From NCBI RefSeq assembly GCF_024346675.1, contig NZ_AP024850.1:558001-622000 (forward strand): a DNA stretch of 64,000 nucleotides, read 5' to 3'. Shown here in pieces: positions 9,888 through 18,097 of this stretch; positions within the stretch are counted from its first letter, which is position 1, and each line of letters starts with the position of its first letter. The DNA is from Photobacterium sanguinicancri (GTDB lineage Bacteria; Pseudomonadota; Gammaproteobacteria; Enterobacterales; Vibrionaceae). A model generated the notes under the pieces. That model was not told the origin of the DNA and did no database searches. It worked only from the letters and a program-made list of their open reading frames with translations. Both the position numbers and the translations under genes were made by a program.

Positions 9888-10685
9888 TTAACCGCCGATA
9901 ATGATCTCCTTGACGAAACGACTACCAAAATAAGCAAGGGTGAGTAAAAACGCCCCCACTAAGCTAAACCATACAACGCGGCGTCCACGCCAGCCTTTAT
10001 GGTAGTGACCCCATAAAAGAATGCTATAAACACCCCAAGCCATCAGTGATAACAAGGCTTTATGCATTTTACCTTGGGCTAGCATATCTTGAATAAAGAT
10101 AAAGCCAGTGACCAATGTAATGGTAAGAAGAGAATTACCCACTAAAATGATCTTGAAAAGCTGACGTTCCACCATCATTAAAGGGGGGATGTTAGGATTG
10201 ATCAGCAAACTCTTTTTAGTTTTAAGCTTGTGATCGAGCCACGCTAACTGGATGGCATATAAAGTGGCGATCATTAACGTAGAATATGAGAACAACGCCA
10301 GAGAAATATGCAGTAAAACTTGCGGGTGGCCTTCTAAATGGGTAATAAAAGAGCCCGGCAATAAGGTGGCGGCTGTTAAGTTAATTGCGGCAAAGCAGTA
10401 AACGACAGGTAACAGGAACCACACGCGCATTTTTAGCGTGGCGAAGGTTGTTAAGGTCGCGATAATGAAACTGATCAGCGAAGCAACGTTTAGAATACTC
10501 AGATTCTGGCCGACACCACCAAGAATTAAATCTTTTAATAGTAAGATATGTAACGTTATTGCTGCCAAAGCAGCAATAAAAACAGGTTTGGTTTTTATGC
10601 CATCGCTATTGGTTAGGCCCGGAATAACAAGGCCTAAAGCCAGTAAATAGAAGCAAGCTGCCGTAATGGCAATCAACATATCCAT
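9888..10685 (-). CDS. ypjD: CcsA-like inner-membrane protein YpjD
   Basis: A 265-residue protein with about eight hydrophobic helices, related to the cytochrome c assembly protein CcsA/CcmC. SLALFSYSTLMIATLYAIQLAWLDHKLK and LLWGHYHKGWRGRRVVWF, with conserved His and Trp residues in the WGHYHxGWRGRR segment, match E. coli YpjD. I choose the ATG at 10685 rather than an in-frame TTG at 10724, because the TTG lies within a good -10 box (10724-10729) and so would be at or before the transcription start. YpjD's role is not proven; heme handling is implied only by homology. Confidence 0.87.
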   Translation of the reverse strand: MDMLIAITAACFYLLALGLVIPGLTNSDGIKTKPVFIAALAAITLHILLLKDLILGGVGQNLSILNVASLISFIIATLTTFATLKMRVWFLLPVVYCFAAINLTAATLLPGSFITHLEGHPQVLLHISLALFSYSTLMIATLYAIQLAWLDHKLKTKKSLLINPNIPPLMMVERQLFKIILVGNSLLTITLVTGFIFIQDMLAQGKMHKALLSLMAWGVYSILLWGHYHKGWRGRRVVWFSLVGAFLLTLAYFGSRFVKEIIIGG

Positions 10686-10723
10686 AGTAAAAGCGTAACT
10701 ATCTAAGATGGTTAGAGGTCGCA

Positions 10724-10729
10724 ATTATA
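10724..10729 (-). promoter_or_regulatory. Probable -10 box of ypjD
   Basis: Perfect TATAAT on the minus strand, about 38 bases upstream of the ypjD ATG. No good -35 hexamer is seen 17 bases further upstream. Confidence 0.45.
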
Positions 10730-10896
10730 CCTTGCTGAACACAGAGTCGCCATTGCTACATGAAAGCAGGCGCAGGATTGCGGTATACTAGCGGTAATTT
10801 TTTAGAATTATGCCCATTAGAGAGCGGATTTAGCGGTTTTAATTGTTAATCTTTCTATGGGTATAAAAGTTTTGTTGCGAAACGAGCGAGTAGCAC

Positions 10897-12264
10897 ATGT
10901 TCGAGAATTTATCGGAGCGTTTATCCAAAACGCTTAAAAATATCAGCGGCCGTGGCCGTCTGACCGACGACAATATCAAAGATACGCTGCGTGAAGTACG
11001 TATGGCGTTACTTGAAGCGGACGTTGCGCTTCCGGTTGTTCGTGATTTTGTTAAGCGTGTAAAAGAGCGTGCGGTAGGTACAGAAGTATCTAAAAGCCTA
11101 ACGCCAGGCCAAGAATTCATCAAGATCGTTCAAGCTGAGCTTGAAGCGGTAATGGGTGAATCAAACGAAGAGCTTGATCTTGCTGCGCAGCCACCAGCAG
11201 TTATTTTAATGGCAGGTTTACAAGGTGCGGGTAAAACAACCAGTGCTGGTAAACTAGGTAAGCTATTAAAAGAGCGTAATAAAAAGAAAGTATTGGTGGT
11301 GTCTGCCGATGTTTATCGCCCAGCCGCGATCAAACAGTTGCAAACCCTAGCATCTGATATTGGCATCGATTTCTTCCCTTCTACAGCAGATCAAAAGCCT
11401 GTCGACATCGTTACTGATGCTGTCGCACACGCTAAGCTTAAATTTTACGATGTCTTGATTGTCGATACCGCAGGTCGCTTGCACGTCGACGAAGAGATGA
11501 TGGACGAGATCAAAGACGTTCATGCTGCTGCCAACCCAGTTGAAACCTTGTTTGTGGTTGATGCCATGACAGGTCAAGATGCGGCGAACACAGCAAAAGC
11601 CTTCAACGATACCTTACCACTAACGGGTGTGATCTTAACCAAGGTTGATGGTGATGCACGTGGTGGTGCGGCACTGTCTGTTCGTCATATTACGGGTAAA
11701 CCGGTTAAATTCTTGGGTGTGGGTGAAAAAACCGACGCACTAGAACCGTTCCACCCCGATCGTGTGGCATCACGTATTTTAGGTATGGGTGACGTACTGT
11801 CACTGATTGAAGACCTAGAGCGTAATGTTGATAAAGATCAGGCTGAAAAACTGGCGCAGAAGTTTAAAGAGAAGAAAGGCTTCGACTTAGAAGACTTCTT
11901 AAGCCAGCTGAAACAAATGAAGAACATGGGCGGCATGATGGGCATGCTAGACAAAATGCCGGGCATGTCTCAGTTACCTGACAATATGAAAGATCAGGTT
12001 AACGACAAAATGTTTAATCAGATGGAAGCTATCATCAATTCAATGACGAAAGGTGAGCGTGAGCGTCCAGAGTTAATTAAAGGTTCGCGTAAGAAGCGTA
12101 TTGCGGCGGGTTCAGGTACCCAAGTGCAAGATGTGAACCGTCTGCTTAAACAATTTACCCAAATGCAGAAGATGATGAAGAAAATGCAGAAGGGTGGCAT
12201 GAAGAACATGATGCGCCAAATGAAAGGCATGATGCCCGGTGGCGGCATGTTCCCTGGCCGATAA
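10897..12264 (+). CDS. ffh: Signal recognition particle protein Ffh
   Basis: A 455-residue SRP54-type GTPase that binds 4.5S RNA and hydrophobic signal sequences and delivers ribosomes to FtsY. The N domain (about 1-90) is followed by the G domain with GLQGAGKTT at residues 107-115, DTAGRL and TKVDGDARGG, then the methionine-rich M domain (from about 300) ending in a run of Met-Lys-Gly repeats and the RNA-binding SRKKRIAAGSG segment. Full length compared with E. coli (453). It is divergent from ypjD, with TATACT at 10784-10789 as a possible -10 box. Confidence 0.98.
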   Translation: MFENLSERLSKTLKNISGRGRLTDDNIKDTLREVRMALLEADVALPVVRDFVKRVKERAVGTEVSKSLTPGQEFIKIVQAELEAVMGESNEELDLAAQPPAVILMAGLQGAGKTTSAGKLGKLLKERNKKKVLVVSADVYRPAAIKQLQTLASDIGIDFFPSTADQKPVDIVTDAVAHAKLKFYDVLIVDTAGRLHVDEEMMDEIKDVHAAANPVETLFVVDAMTGQDAANTAKAFNDTLPLTGVILTKVDGDARGGAALSVRHITGKPVKFLGVGEKTDALEPFHPDRVASRILGMGDVLSLIEDLERNVDKDQAEKLAQKFKEKKGFDLEDFLSQLKQMKNMGGMMGMLDKMPGMSQLPDNMKDQVNDKMFNQMEAIINSMTKGERERPELIKGSRKKRIAAGSGTQVQDVNRLLKQFTQMQKMMKKMQKGGMKNMMRQMKGMMPGGGMFPGR

Positions 12265-12318
12265 TAAACATTAAAAACGGGATATTTTCGTTAACTGGTG
12301 AAAAATTAGCTAAAGAAG

Positions 12319-12346
12319 TTGCATTCGTCAGTTTAAAGAGTAAAAT
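12319..12346 (+). promoter_or_regulatory. Promoter of the rpsP operon
   Basis: TTGCAT (12319-12324), a 16-base spacer and TAAAAT (12341-12346) form a good sigma-70 promoter. The predicted transcription start is near 12353, just before the hairpin at 12368. Confidence 0.6.
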
Positions 12347-12367
12347 TCCCGAGCTTAATTTGGCACG

Positions 12368-12395
12368 GCCCCCGTTGTTTCAGCGGGGGCAATTT
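12368..12395 (+). terminator. Hairpin in the rpsP leader (ffh terminator or attenuator)
   Basis: A GC-only stem (GCCCCCG / CGGGGGC) with a 9-base loop, followed by AATTTTT. It would terminate ffh transcripts, but it also lies about 15 bases downstream of the predicted rpsP transcription start, so it is inside that leader. Confidence 0.7.
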
Positions 12396-12423
12396 TTATT
12401 CACAGTAATGCAAAGAGGACGAT

Positions 12424-12675
12424 ATGGTTACCATTCGTTTGGCTCGTCACGGCGCTAAGAAGCGTCCTTTCTATCACATCGTAGTTGCTGATTCACGTTG
12501 CGCACGCGACGGTCGTAACATCGAACGTATCGGTTTCTTCAACCCTGTTGCTAAGGGCCAAGAAGAGCGTCTACGTCTTGATCTAGATCGCGTAAACCAC
12601 TGGGTTGGTCAAGGTGCAACAGTATCTGACCGCGCAGCTAAACTAATCAAAGATGCAGCGAAAGCAGCAGCTTAA
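12424..12675 (+). CDS. rpsP: 30S ribosomal protein S16
   Basis: An 83-residue S16 ([23 protein letters not shown] start, typical), a small-subunit assembly protein. AGAGGAC precedes the ATG. First gene of the rpsP-rimM-trmD-rplS operon, as in E. coli. Confidence 0.98.
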   Translation: MVTIRLARHGAKKRPFYHIVVADSRCARDGRNIERIGFFNPVAKGQEERLRLDLDRVNHWVGQGATVSDRAAKLIKDAAKAAA

Positions 12676-12706
12676 TTAGTCTTTAAATCTGGGTAGAAGA
12701 TAAACG

Positions 12707-13240
12707 ATGAGTTTAAAAAACCAAGACCACATTGTAGTCGGTAAACTAGGTGCCACCTATGGTATCAAGGGTTGGCTCAAAGTTTTTTCCTATACAGAAC
12801 AGTCTGAAAGCATTTTTTCTTACGCGCCTTGGCTTGTAAAAGTGAAAGGCGAGTGGAAAGAGCTTCGCGTTGAATCGTGGAAGCGCCATGGCCAAGGGTT
12901 GGTTGCTAAGCTTGAAGGTTTGGATATTCGCGAGGATGCCCAAGTGTTCACTAATGCTGAAGTAACTGTACCTGCAGGTCAGCTACCTGCGTTGTCGGAT
13001 GAAGAATTCTACTGGCGCGAGTTGTTTGGCATGTCTGTTTTCACTACTGAAGGTTACGACCTAGGTAAAGTAACTGACATCCTGGAAACAGGTTCAAACG
13101 ACGTATTAGTAGTTAAGGCTAATCTAAAGGATGCTTTTGGACAGAAGGAACGCTTAATCCCGTTCCTCGATGAGCAGGTCATCAAGTCGATTGATCGCAC
13201 TGCTCAGCGGATCGAAGTTGACTGGGATCCTGGATTCTAA
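12707..13240 (+). CDS. rimM: Ribosome maturation factor RimM
   Basis: A 177-residue two-domain RimM, which binds S19 and assists maturation of the 30S head. The N-terminal domain contains [21 protein letters not shown]; the PRC-barrel domain starts near [13 protein letters not shown] and ends VDWDPGF. It is the second gene of the rpsP operon, 31 bases after rpsP. Confidence 0.97.
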   Translation: MSLKNQDHIVVGKLGATYGIKGWLKVFSYTEQSESIFSYAPWLVKVKGEWKELRVESWKRHGQGLVAKLEGLDIREDAQVFTNAEVTVPAGQLPALSDEEFYWRELFGMSVFTTEGYDLGKVTDILETGSNDVLVVKANLKDAFGQKERLIPFLDEQVIKSIDRTAQRIEVDWDPGF

Positions 13241-13261
13241 TCCCCGGTAATAGGTGAACAA

Positions 13262-14008
13262 ATGAAGGTAGGCATAATCAGCCTTTTCCCTGACATGTTT
13301 AATGCCATTACCAATTATGGGGTGACAGGCCAGGCGGTAAAAAAAGGCCTTTTGTCAGTAGAAACGTGGAATCCCCGCGATTTTACACATGACAAACATC
13401 GTACGGTTGATGATCGACCATATGGTGGCGGACCCGGTATGTTAATGATGGTACAGCCTTTGCGCGATGCCATTCATACTGCCAAACAGTCCGTTGAAGG
13501 TCAGGCTAAAGTCATTTATCTATCACCTCAGGGCCGTAAGCTTGATCAAGCTGGTGTTGAGGAGTTAGCTCAGAATGAGAACCTGATTCTTATTTGTGGG
13601 CGCTACGAAGGGGTAGATGAGCGCATTATCCAACAAGAGGTGGACGAAGAATGGTCTATCGGGGATTTTGTGCTAACTGGGGGCGAATTGCCTGCCATGA
13701 CGTTAGTTGATGCAGTTGTCCGGTTTGTTCCGGGCGTGCTGGGAGACTTTGCGTCAGCAGAAGAAGATTCTTTTGCAAATGGCTTGTTAGATTGCCCACA
13801 TTATACTCGTCCGGAAATGTTGGATGGGCAGGAAGTACCAAAAGTATTACTGTCAGGAAATCACAAGGACATTAGTCGCTGGCGATTAAAGCAATCGTTG
13901 GGCCGAACTTGGCTAAGAAGACCAGAGCTCCTGGAAAACCTAGCTCTGACTGACGATCAGGAATTCTTGCTCGCGGAGTTTATCCGTGAACATAGAGCAA
14001 GCATTTAA
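13262..14008 (+). CDS. trmD: tRNA (guanine-N1-)-methyltransferase
   Basis: A 248-residue SPOUT methyltransferase that forms m1G37 in tRNAs reading CNN and some other codons, which prevents +1 frameshifting. Key segments are [11 protein letters not shown], the trefoil-knot AdoMet site [23 protein letters not shown] and [15 protein letters not shown], and the catalytic-loop region [13 protein letters not shown]. It lies 21 bases after rimM. Confidence 0.98.
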   Translation: MKVGIISLFPDMFNAITNYGVTGQAVKKGLLSVETWNPRDFTHDKHRTVDDRPYGGGPGMLMMVQPLRDAIHTAKQSVEGQAKVIYLSPQGRKLDQAGVEELAQNENLILICGRYEGVDERIIQQEVDEEWSIGDFVLTGGELPAMTLVDAVVRFVPGVLGDFASAEEDSFANGLLDCPHYTRPEMLDGQEVPKVLLSGNHKDISRWRLKQSLGRTWLRRPELLENLALTDDQEFLLAEFIREHRASI

Positions 14009-14044
14009 TTAATTTAGTATCAGTTTATTCTAGGGTATACACCA

Positions 14045-14398
14045 ATGAGTAACATCATCAAGCAGCTCGAAGACGAGCAACTAAAACAAGACCTACCTAC
14101 TTTTGCACCTGGCGACACTGTTGTTGTTCAGGTTAAAGTAAAAGAAGGTGACCGTGAGCGTCTACAGGCGTTCGAAGGCGTGGTTATCGCTAAGCGTAAC
14201 CGTGGTCTACATTCTGCATTCACAGTTCGTAAAATCTCGAACGGTGAAGGCGTTGAGCGTGCGTTCCAAACTCACTCTCCAATCGTTGACAGCATTACTG
14301 TTAAGCGTCGTGGTCTAGTACGTCGTGCCAAACTGTACTACCTACGTGAGCGTTCAGGTAAAGCGGCTCGTATCAAAGAGAAACTTGCTCGCAAGTAA
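14045..14398 (+). CDS. rplS: 50S ribosomal protein L19
   Basis: A 117-residue L19 located at the 30S-50S interface. [35 protein letters not shown] and the C-terminal [18 protein letters not shown] are diagnostic. Last gene of the operon, closed by a strong terminator. Confidence 0.98.
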   Translation: MSNIIKQLEDEQLKQDLPTFAPGDTVVVQVKVKEGDRERLQAFEGVVIAKRNRGLHSAFTVRKISNGEGVERAFQTHSPIVDSITVKRRGLVRRAKLYYLRERSGKAARIKEKLARK

Positions 14399-14421
14399 TC
14401 GAACGTGTAAGACGTTTATCG

Positions 14422-14453
14422 AAAAAGCCCACCTTATGGTGGGCTTTTTTTTG
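14422..14453. terminator. Terminator after rplS
   Basis: GAAAAAGCCCACC / GGTGGGCTTTTTTTT hairpin. A residues precede it, so it can also stop the minus-strand outer-membrane gene arriving from 14499. Confidence 0.9.
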
Positions 14454-14498
14454 TCTGCAATATAGAGCATACCGTAATCAACTTCATTTGCTTATAGC

Positions 14499-15050
14499 TT
14501 AATAAGTAAAATGCAGACCTAAGGTAAGCGTATTCAGTCGAGCTTCTTGAGGCAGAACGATGTACTGGGTTTCTAACCCAATCAATAAATTATGACTGAG
14601 GGGGGCTTTAATACCAAAGGCGAGGTAGGGACGAACACCTTGAAGGGTTTCTTGTTGATTATTGCCATCCTGCCACTGTTCGTATTTAACGTGTGTGTAA
14701 GCCGCGCCAAACTTTCCGTAGGCATAAAAACGATTCATGACCGGTACTTCACCACGTAGAGCCAGTATTCCACCTCGATAATCTGCATTCACGGGCTGTG
14801 ATGTCGCATTACTTTTTATATTGTCATCATCAGCGATATTAAGAAATGAAGCGACTTCAATCGCCATCCCAGGGGTTAATGCATAGCTATAACCAAGCTG
14901 AGTGATCCAGCTGTCGTCTTGTTGCTCGCCTGTACTAAAATTACCATAACCCGTATGTACATAGACTTGGTTTGGGTAGTAAGCCGAAGCGGAAAAACTT
15001 ATGGTGCTACACAGCAGTGCGATGCAAGATCGAGAAGAGAGTAAAGTCAT
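14499..15050 (-). CDS. Small outer-membrane beta-barrel protein
   Basis: A 183-residue protein with a Sec signal peptide (cleavage after SFSASA, around residue 23), alternating amphipathic strands of about ten residues separated by polar turns, and the C-terminal FTY, an aromatic end of the type recognised by the Bam machinery. The pattern suits an 8-stranded OmpA/OmpW-sized barrel or outer-membrane protein of the Vibrio porin-like small barrel group. No specific function can be assigned. It has its own transcription unit between rplS and the cstA-like gene. Confidence 0.75.
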   Translation of the reverse strand: MTLLSSRSCIALLCSTISFSASAYYPNQVYVHTGYGNFSTGEQQDDSWITQLGYSYALTPGMAIEVASFLNIADDDNIKSNATSQPVNADYRGGILALRGEVPVMNRFYAYGKFGAAYTHVKYEQWQDGNNQQETLQGVRPYLAFGIKAPLSHNLLIGLETQYIVLPQEARLNTLTLGLHFTY

Positions 15051-15150
15051 AGCCTATGCATTAATAATGCTCAGTAAAAAACTGAGTGTTATGTGATTTT
15101 TGAATGAGTCAAAAATACAGGAAAGGCTGGGTAATAGGAAGAAATGACAT

Positions 15151-15175
15151 AAAAAAGCCAGCTCGAAAGCTGGCC
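15151..15175 (-). terminator. Terminator after the cstA-family gene
   Basis: On the minus strand a CCAGCT TTCG AGCTGG stem (extended by GCC/GGC pairs) is followed by six T. It is 33 bases after the stop of the transporter gene. Confidence 0.85.
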
Positions 15176-15207
15176 TTGATCGTTAGGGGAACGGGGGAAT
15201 AAAGGTG

Positions 15208-16686
15208 CTACACAGTTTCTAGTTTGCCATCATCTTCATCTGCAAGGTCAGTTTCGCCTTTGCCTTTTGATTTTTTAATAACGATGACCGTAACTGCTAG
15301 GCTACTTACGATGCCAACAATGGTGGACAGCGTCATTGGTAAGCCAAAGCCCAGTTGCGCATTACTTAGGATAAAGGTGATACATACGGTTGTCATAAAG
15401 ATAGCTGGGATAGTCGCGACCCAGTGCAGTTTGTTATGACGAAGTAGGTAAGCAGATGCTGTCCATAACATCATTACGGCTGTTGATTGGTTAGCAAAGC
15501 CGAAGTAACGCCAGATGATACCGAAGTCAACTTGAGTTAGCACACCACCCAAGACGAATAGTGGTAGCGCCATTAGAAGACGATTACGTAGTGTTTTTTG
15601 TTCCATGTTGAAGTATTCAGCAAGGATCAAGCGGCTAGAGCGGAACGCCGTATCCCCAGATGTAATTGGTAGGATCACGACACCAAGGAAAGCTACCACA
15701 CCACCGACGACACCGAGCAGGCCGATAGATGAATCATAAACGACACTACCTGGGCCACCGGTTTTCACGGCTTCTGCTAATGATTCCACTGAACCGAAGA
15801 AAGACAAGGCAAGAGCACACCAGATCAGGGCAATTACACCTTCACCAATCATTGCGCCGTAGAAAACAAAACGTCCATTCTTTTCATTTTCCATACAGCG
15901 CGCCATCAATGGTGACTGGGTTGCGTGGAAGCCCGAGATTGCACCACAGGCGATAGTGATAAATAACGCAGGCCAAAGTGGTAAGTCATTTGGGTTCATA
16001 TTGGTGAACATCTGACTCATTTCGTAATCGCCAAGTAGTGAATGCTCACTGGATACGGCGATAGCAGTAATCAGACCAACTGACATGAATATCAGTAGAG
16101 CGCCAAATAGCGGATAGAAACGACCAATGATTTTATCAACTGGCACGATTGTCGCGATGATGTAATAAGCAAAGATAATCACGACCATGGTTGTCATCGA
16201 CAAGTTCATGCTAGTTTGTTCGTTAACTAGATTCGTTATCATACCTGCTGGCGCAGATACAAAGACCACACCCACAAGCAGCAACAGTACGATAGCAAAA
16301 ATGTTCATAAAGTGTTTTGCACCGTTGCCTAAGTAGCGACCAGTTAATGTTGGCACTGATGCACCGCCATTACGTACCGATAGCATCCCTGAAAAATAGT
16401 CATGCACTGCACCGGCAAAAATACAGCCTAATACAATCCAAAGCATGGCTGCAGGGCCGTATAAGGCACCCATAATTGGACCAAAAATTGGGCCAACACC
16501 TGCGATATTGAGTAGTTGTACTAGGTAGACTTTCTTTGTCGACATCGGTACATAGTCAACACCATCCGTTTTGGTATATGCAGGCGTTTGGCGTTTTTCG
16601 TTAATGCCAAAAACTTTTTCAATGAATGCTCCGTAGATGAAATATCCACCTATCAGTGCGGCAACGCAGAGTAAGAACCAAGTCAT
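15208..16686 (-). CDS. Short CstA-family transporter (probable pyruvate or peptide uptake)
   Basis: A 492-residue polytopic membrane protein of the CstA family (carbon starvation protein A / BtsT). The ATG at 16686 begins MTWFLLCVAALIGGYFIYG; a longer frame exists but adds 63 polar residues unlike the family. Signature parts are LNIAGVGPIFGPIMGALYGP, GAVHDYFSGMLSVRNGG, GFHATQSPLMARC and GDTAFRSSRLILAEY. E. coli CstA and BtsT are about 700 residues, so this belongs to the shorter version common in Vibrio. BtsT is a pyruvate/H+ symporter controlled by BtsSR; a BtsSR-like pair lies 0.7 kb away and BtsR-like repeats precede this gene, so pyruvate is the likely substrate, by inference. Confidence 0.88.
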   Translation of the reverse strand: MTWFLLCVAALIGGYFIYGAFIEKVFGINEKRQTPAYTKTDGVDYVPMSTKKVYLVQLLNIAGVGPIFGPIMGALYGPAAMLWIVLGCIFAGAVHDYFSGMLSVRNGGASVPTLTGRYLGNGAKHFMNIFAIVLLLLVGVVFVSAPAGMITNLVNEQTSMNLSMTTMVVIIFAYYIIATIVPVDKIIGRFYPLFGALLIFMSVGLITAIAVSSEHSLLGDYEMSQMFTNMNPNDLPLWPALFITIACGAISGFHATQSPLMARCMENEKNGRFVFYGAMIGEGVIALIWCALALSFFGSVESLAEAVKTGGPGSVVYDSSIGLLGVVGGVVAFLGVVILPITSGDTAFRSSRLILAEYFNMEQKTLRNRLLMALPLFVLGGVLTQVDFGIIWRYFGFANQSTAVMMLWTASAYLLRHNKLHWVATIPAIFMTTVCITFILSNAQLGFGLPMTLSTIVGIVSSLAVTVIVIKKSKGKGETDLADEDDGKLETV

Positions 16687-16770
16687 TTTGTTTTCTCGCT
16701 GTGTTTGTTTGGGGGAGTGCTTATCGTGCCATCTTACGAATCTAGAGCAGAGATGCACTGAATAAACCAG

Positions 16771-16818
16771 TGAGTGGTTGTATAGCGAGGTCAGTGGTCG
16801 GTGAGTTGATTGAGTGGT
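16771..16818 (-). promoter_or_regulatory. Three direct repeats ACCACT(C/G)A at 20-bp period, predicted BtsR/LytTR operator
   Basis: On the minus strand ACCACTCA (16818-16811), ACCACTGA (16798-16791) and ACCACTCA (16778-16771) start exactly 20 bp apart, about 85-130 bp upstream of the cstA-like ATG. LytTR regulators bind pairs of ACC-containing direct repeats about two helical turns apart; the E. coli BtsR motif I recall is two ACC-type heptamers with a 13-bp spacer, the same 20-bp period. A possible -10 (TAGATT) lies at 16743-16738. Confidence 0.6.
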
Positions 16819-16953
16819 TTTAGTTGAGTGCTCGTTTGTCGGTAGATAGATTTTATCTTTGCGAGGTAAGTCCATAATTGCGACAGAGAATTCAGTCTTG
16901 GTTAAGTATTTTAACCTATTGTAAATTGGTCATTGTTATCGGTGGGGAAAGTT

Positions 16954-17352
16954 ATGTTGAAGGCGATCAGTGTGACAATTATATTAATTTCATTATTGGG
17001 TGGATGCTCTACGACCATTTCTACACAGTCGTTAATAACTGATGAAAACTGGTCTCAGCTTGGATTTAATAAAGGGCGACGAGGAGAAAATCCAGTTGCG
17101 GAGGCTGTTCTTCAAAAGACAGTTTCTGAAGTAAACGACATTGTTAATCTTGATTACGATACTTACCTTAAGGGGTATCAGAAAGGGTTGGAGTCTTATT
17201 GCTCACTGGAACAGTTACGTCAAATGGGCATGGAAATGAAAATGGACTGGGGTGTTTGCGAATTTCGCCGCGAAGGCGAGGGCCTGTATCAAGTGTATTG
17301 GAAGCAAGGGTTTGATCGCAGCATGTCATCGGATGGTATGGCTGGTTACTGA
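16954..17352 (+). CDS. DUF2799-like lipoprotein
   Basis: A 132-residue predicted lipoprotein: lipobox LLGGC with Cys18, then a short soluble domain. The ATG at 16954 has a GGGGAAA ribosome-binding site; a TTG 21 bases earlier is less likely. DENWSQLGFNKGRRG followed by YLKGYQKGLESYC is the pattern of the DUF2799 family of small gamma-proteobacterial lipoproteins, whose function is unknown. A shorter relative lies at 40597 in this window. It is divergent from the cstA-like gene and converges on the btsR-like gene. Confidence 0.75.
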   Translation: MLKAISVTIILISLLGGCSTTISTQSLITDENWSQLGFNKGRRGENPVAEAVLQKTVSEVNDIVNLDYDTYLKGYQKGLESYCSLEQLRQMGMEMKMDWGVCEFRREGEGLYQVYWKQGFDRSMSSDGMAGY

Positions 17353-17374
17353 CCTTTGCCTGTAAGCAAAGGTC
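17350..17374. terminator. Hairpin between the converging DUF2799 and btsR-like genes
   Basis: TGACCTTTGC / GCAAAGGTCA, a perfect 10-bp stem with a 5-base loop that includes the TGA stop of the DUF2799 gene. No T run follows on either strand, so a role as terminator is likely only by position. Confidence 0.5.
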
Positions 17375-17383
17375 ATAACGAGC

Positions 17384-18097
17384 TTAGCTGAGCCCATATC
17401 TGTCTTTGAGTTCTTTGAGGTAACGGCGGCTCACGGGGACTTGTGAACCATGTAACGTGGTGATTTCAGCTAAACCATTTTCAAGTAATTTGATTTCCCT
17501 GATCGCTTGCGGGTGGATCAGATATTGGCGATGGCAACGGATCAGCGGTGTTTTTTCTTCGAGCACTTTTAGGGTGAGTTGCGTCGTCGCTTGGGTATTT
17601 GGGGTGATCACATGTACCCCCGAGAGATCAGAAAAAGCGGTTTCAATCTCATTTGGGCGTAGCAAAATAATACGGTTATGACCGCAGCACGGGATCAATT
17701 CAAGCATGTCATTGGTTATTGGCGAGTAGTCTTGAATCGCACATTCACGTTTAAGGCGCTTGATGGTTTTTCGTAAGCGGTCGTTCTCAACGGGTTTGAG
17801 TAAATAATCAAAGGCATTATCTTCAAAGGCTTTGAGGGCGAATTCATCATATGCGGTGACAAATACGACTTTAGGCATAGTGTCGGGGTCGAGCATGCTC
17901 AGCATTTCAATCCCTGTGATTTGCGGCATTTGAATATCCAAAAAAATCACATCAGGTTTTAGAGTATTGATTTTTTTCAGTCCCTCAATTGCATTAGGGC
18001 ACTCATCAATCACCTCTATTTCACCACTTTCAGTCAGTAAATCGATCAGCTCTTCACGGGCATATAATTCATCATCTATCACCAGTGCTTTAATCAT
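17384..18097 (-). CDS. btsR: LytTR-family response regulator (BtsR-like)
   Basis: A 237-residue response regulator: receiver domain (about 1-115) with the acidic pair DDE and phospho-acceptor Asp54 in FLDIQMP, and a C-terminal LytTR DNA-binding domain with LIRCHRQYLIHPQAI and VPVSRRYLKELKDRYGL. This is the architecture of E. coli BtsR (YehT). It overlaps the sensor gene by 8 bases. In E. coli BtsR activates btsT when extracellular pyruvate is sensed; the likely target here is the CstA-family gene upstream of which the triple repeat sits. Confidence 0.88.
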   Translation of the reverse strand: MIKALVIDDELYAREELIDLLTESGEIEVIDECPNAIEGLKKINTLKPDVIFLDIQMPQITGIEMLSMLDPDTMPKVVFVTAYDEFALKAFEDNAFDYLLKPVENDRLRKTIKRLKRECAIQDYSPITNDMLELIPCCGHNRIILLRPNEIETAFSDLSGVHVITPNTQATTQLTLKVLEEKTPLIRCHRQYLIHPQAIREIKLLENGLAEITTLHGSQVPVSRRYLKELKDRYGLS

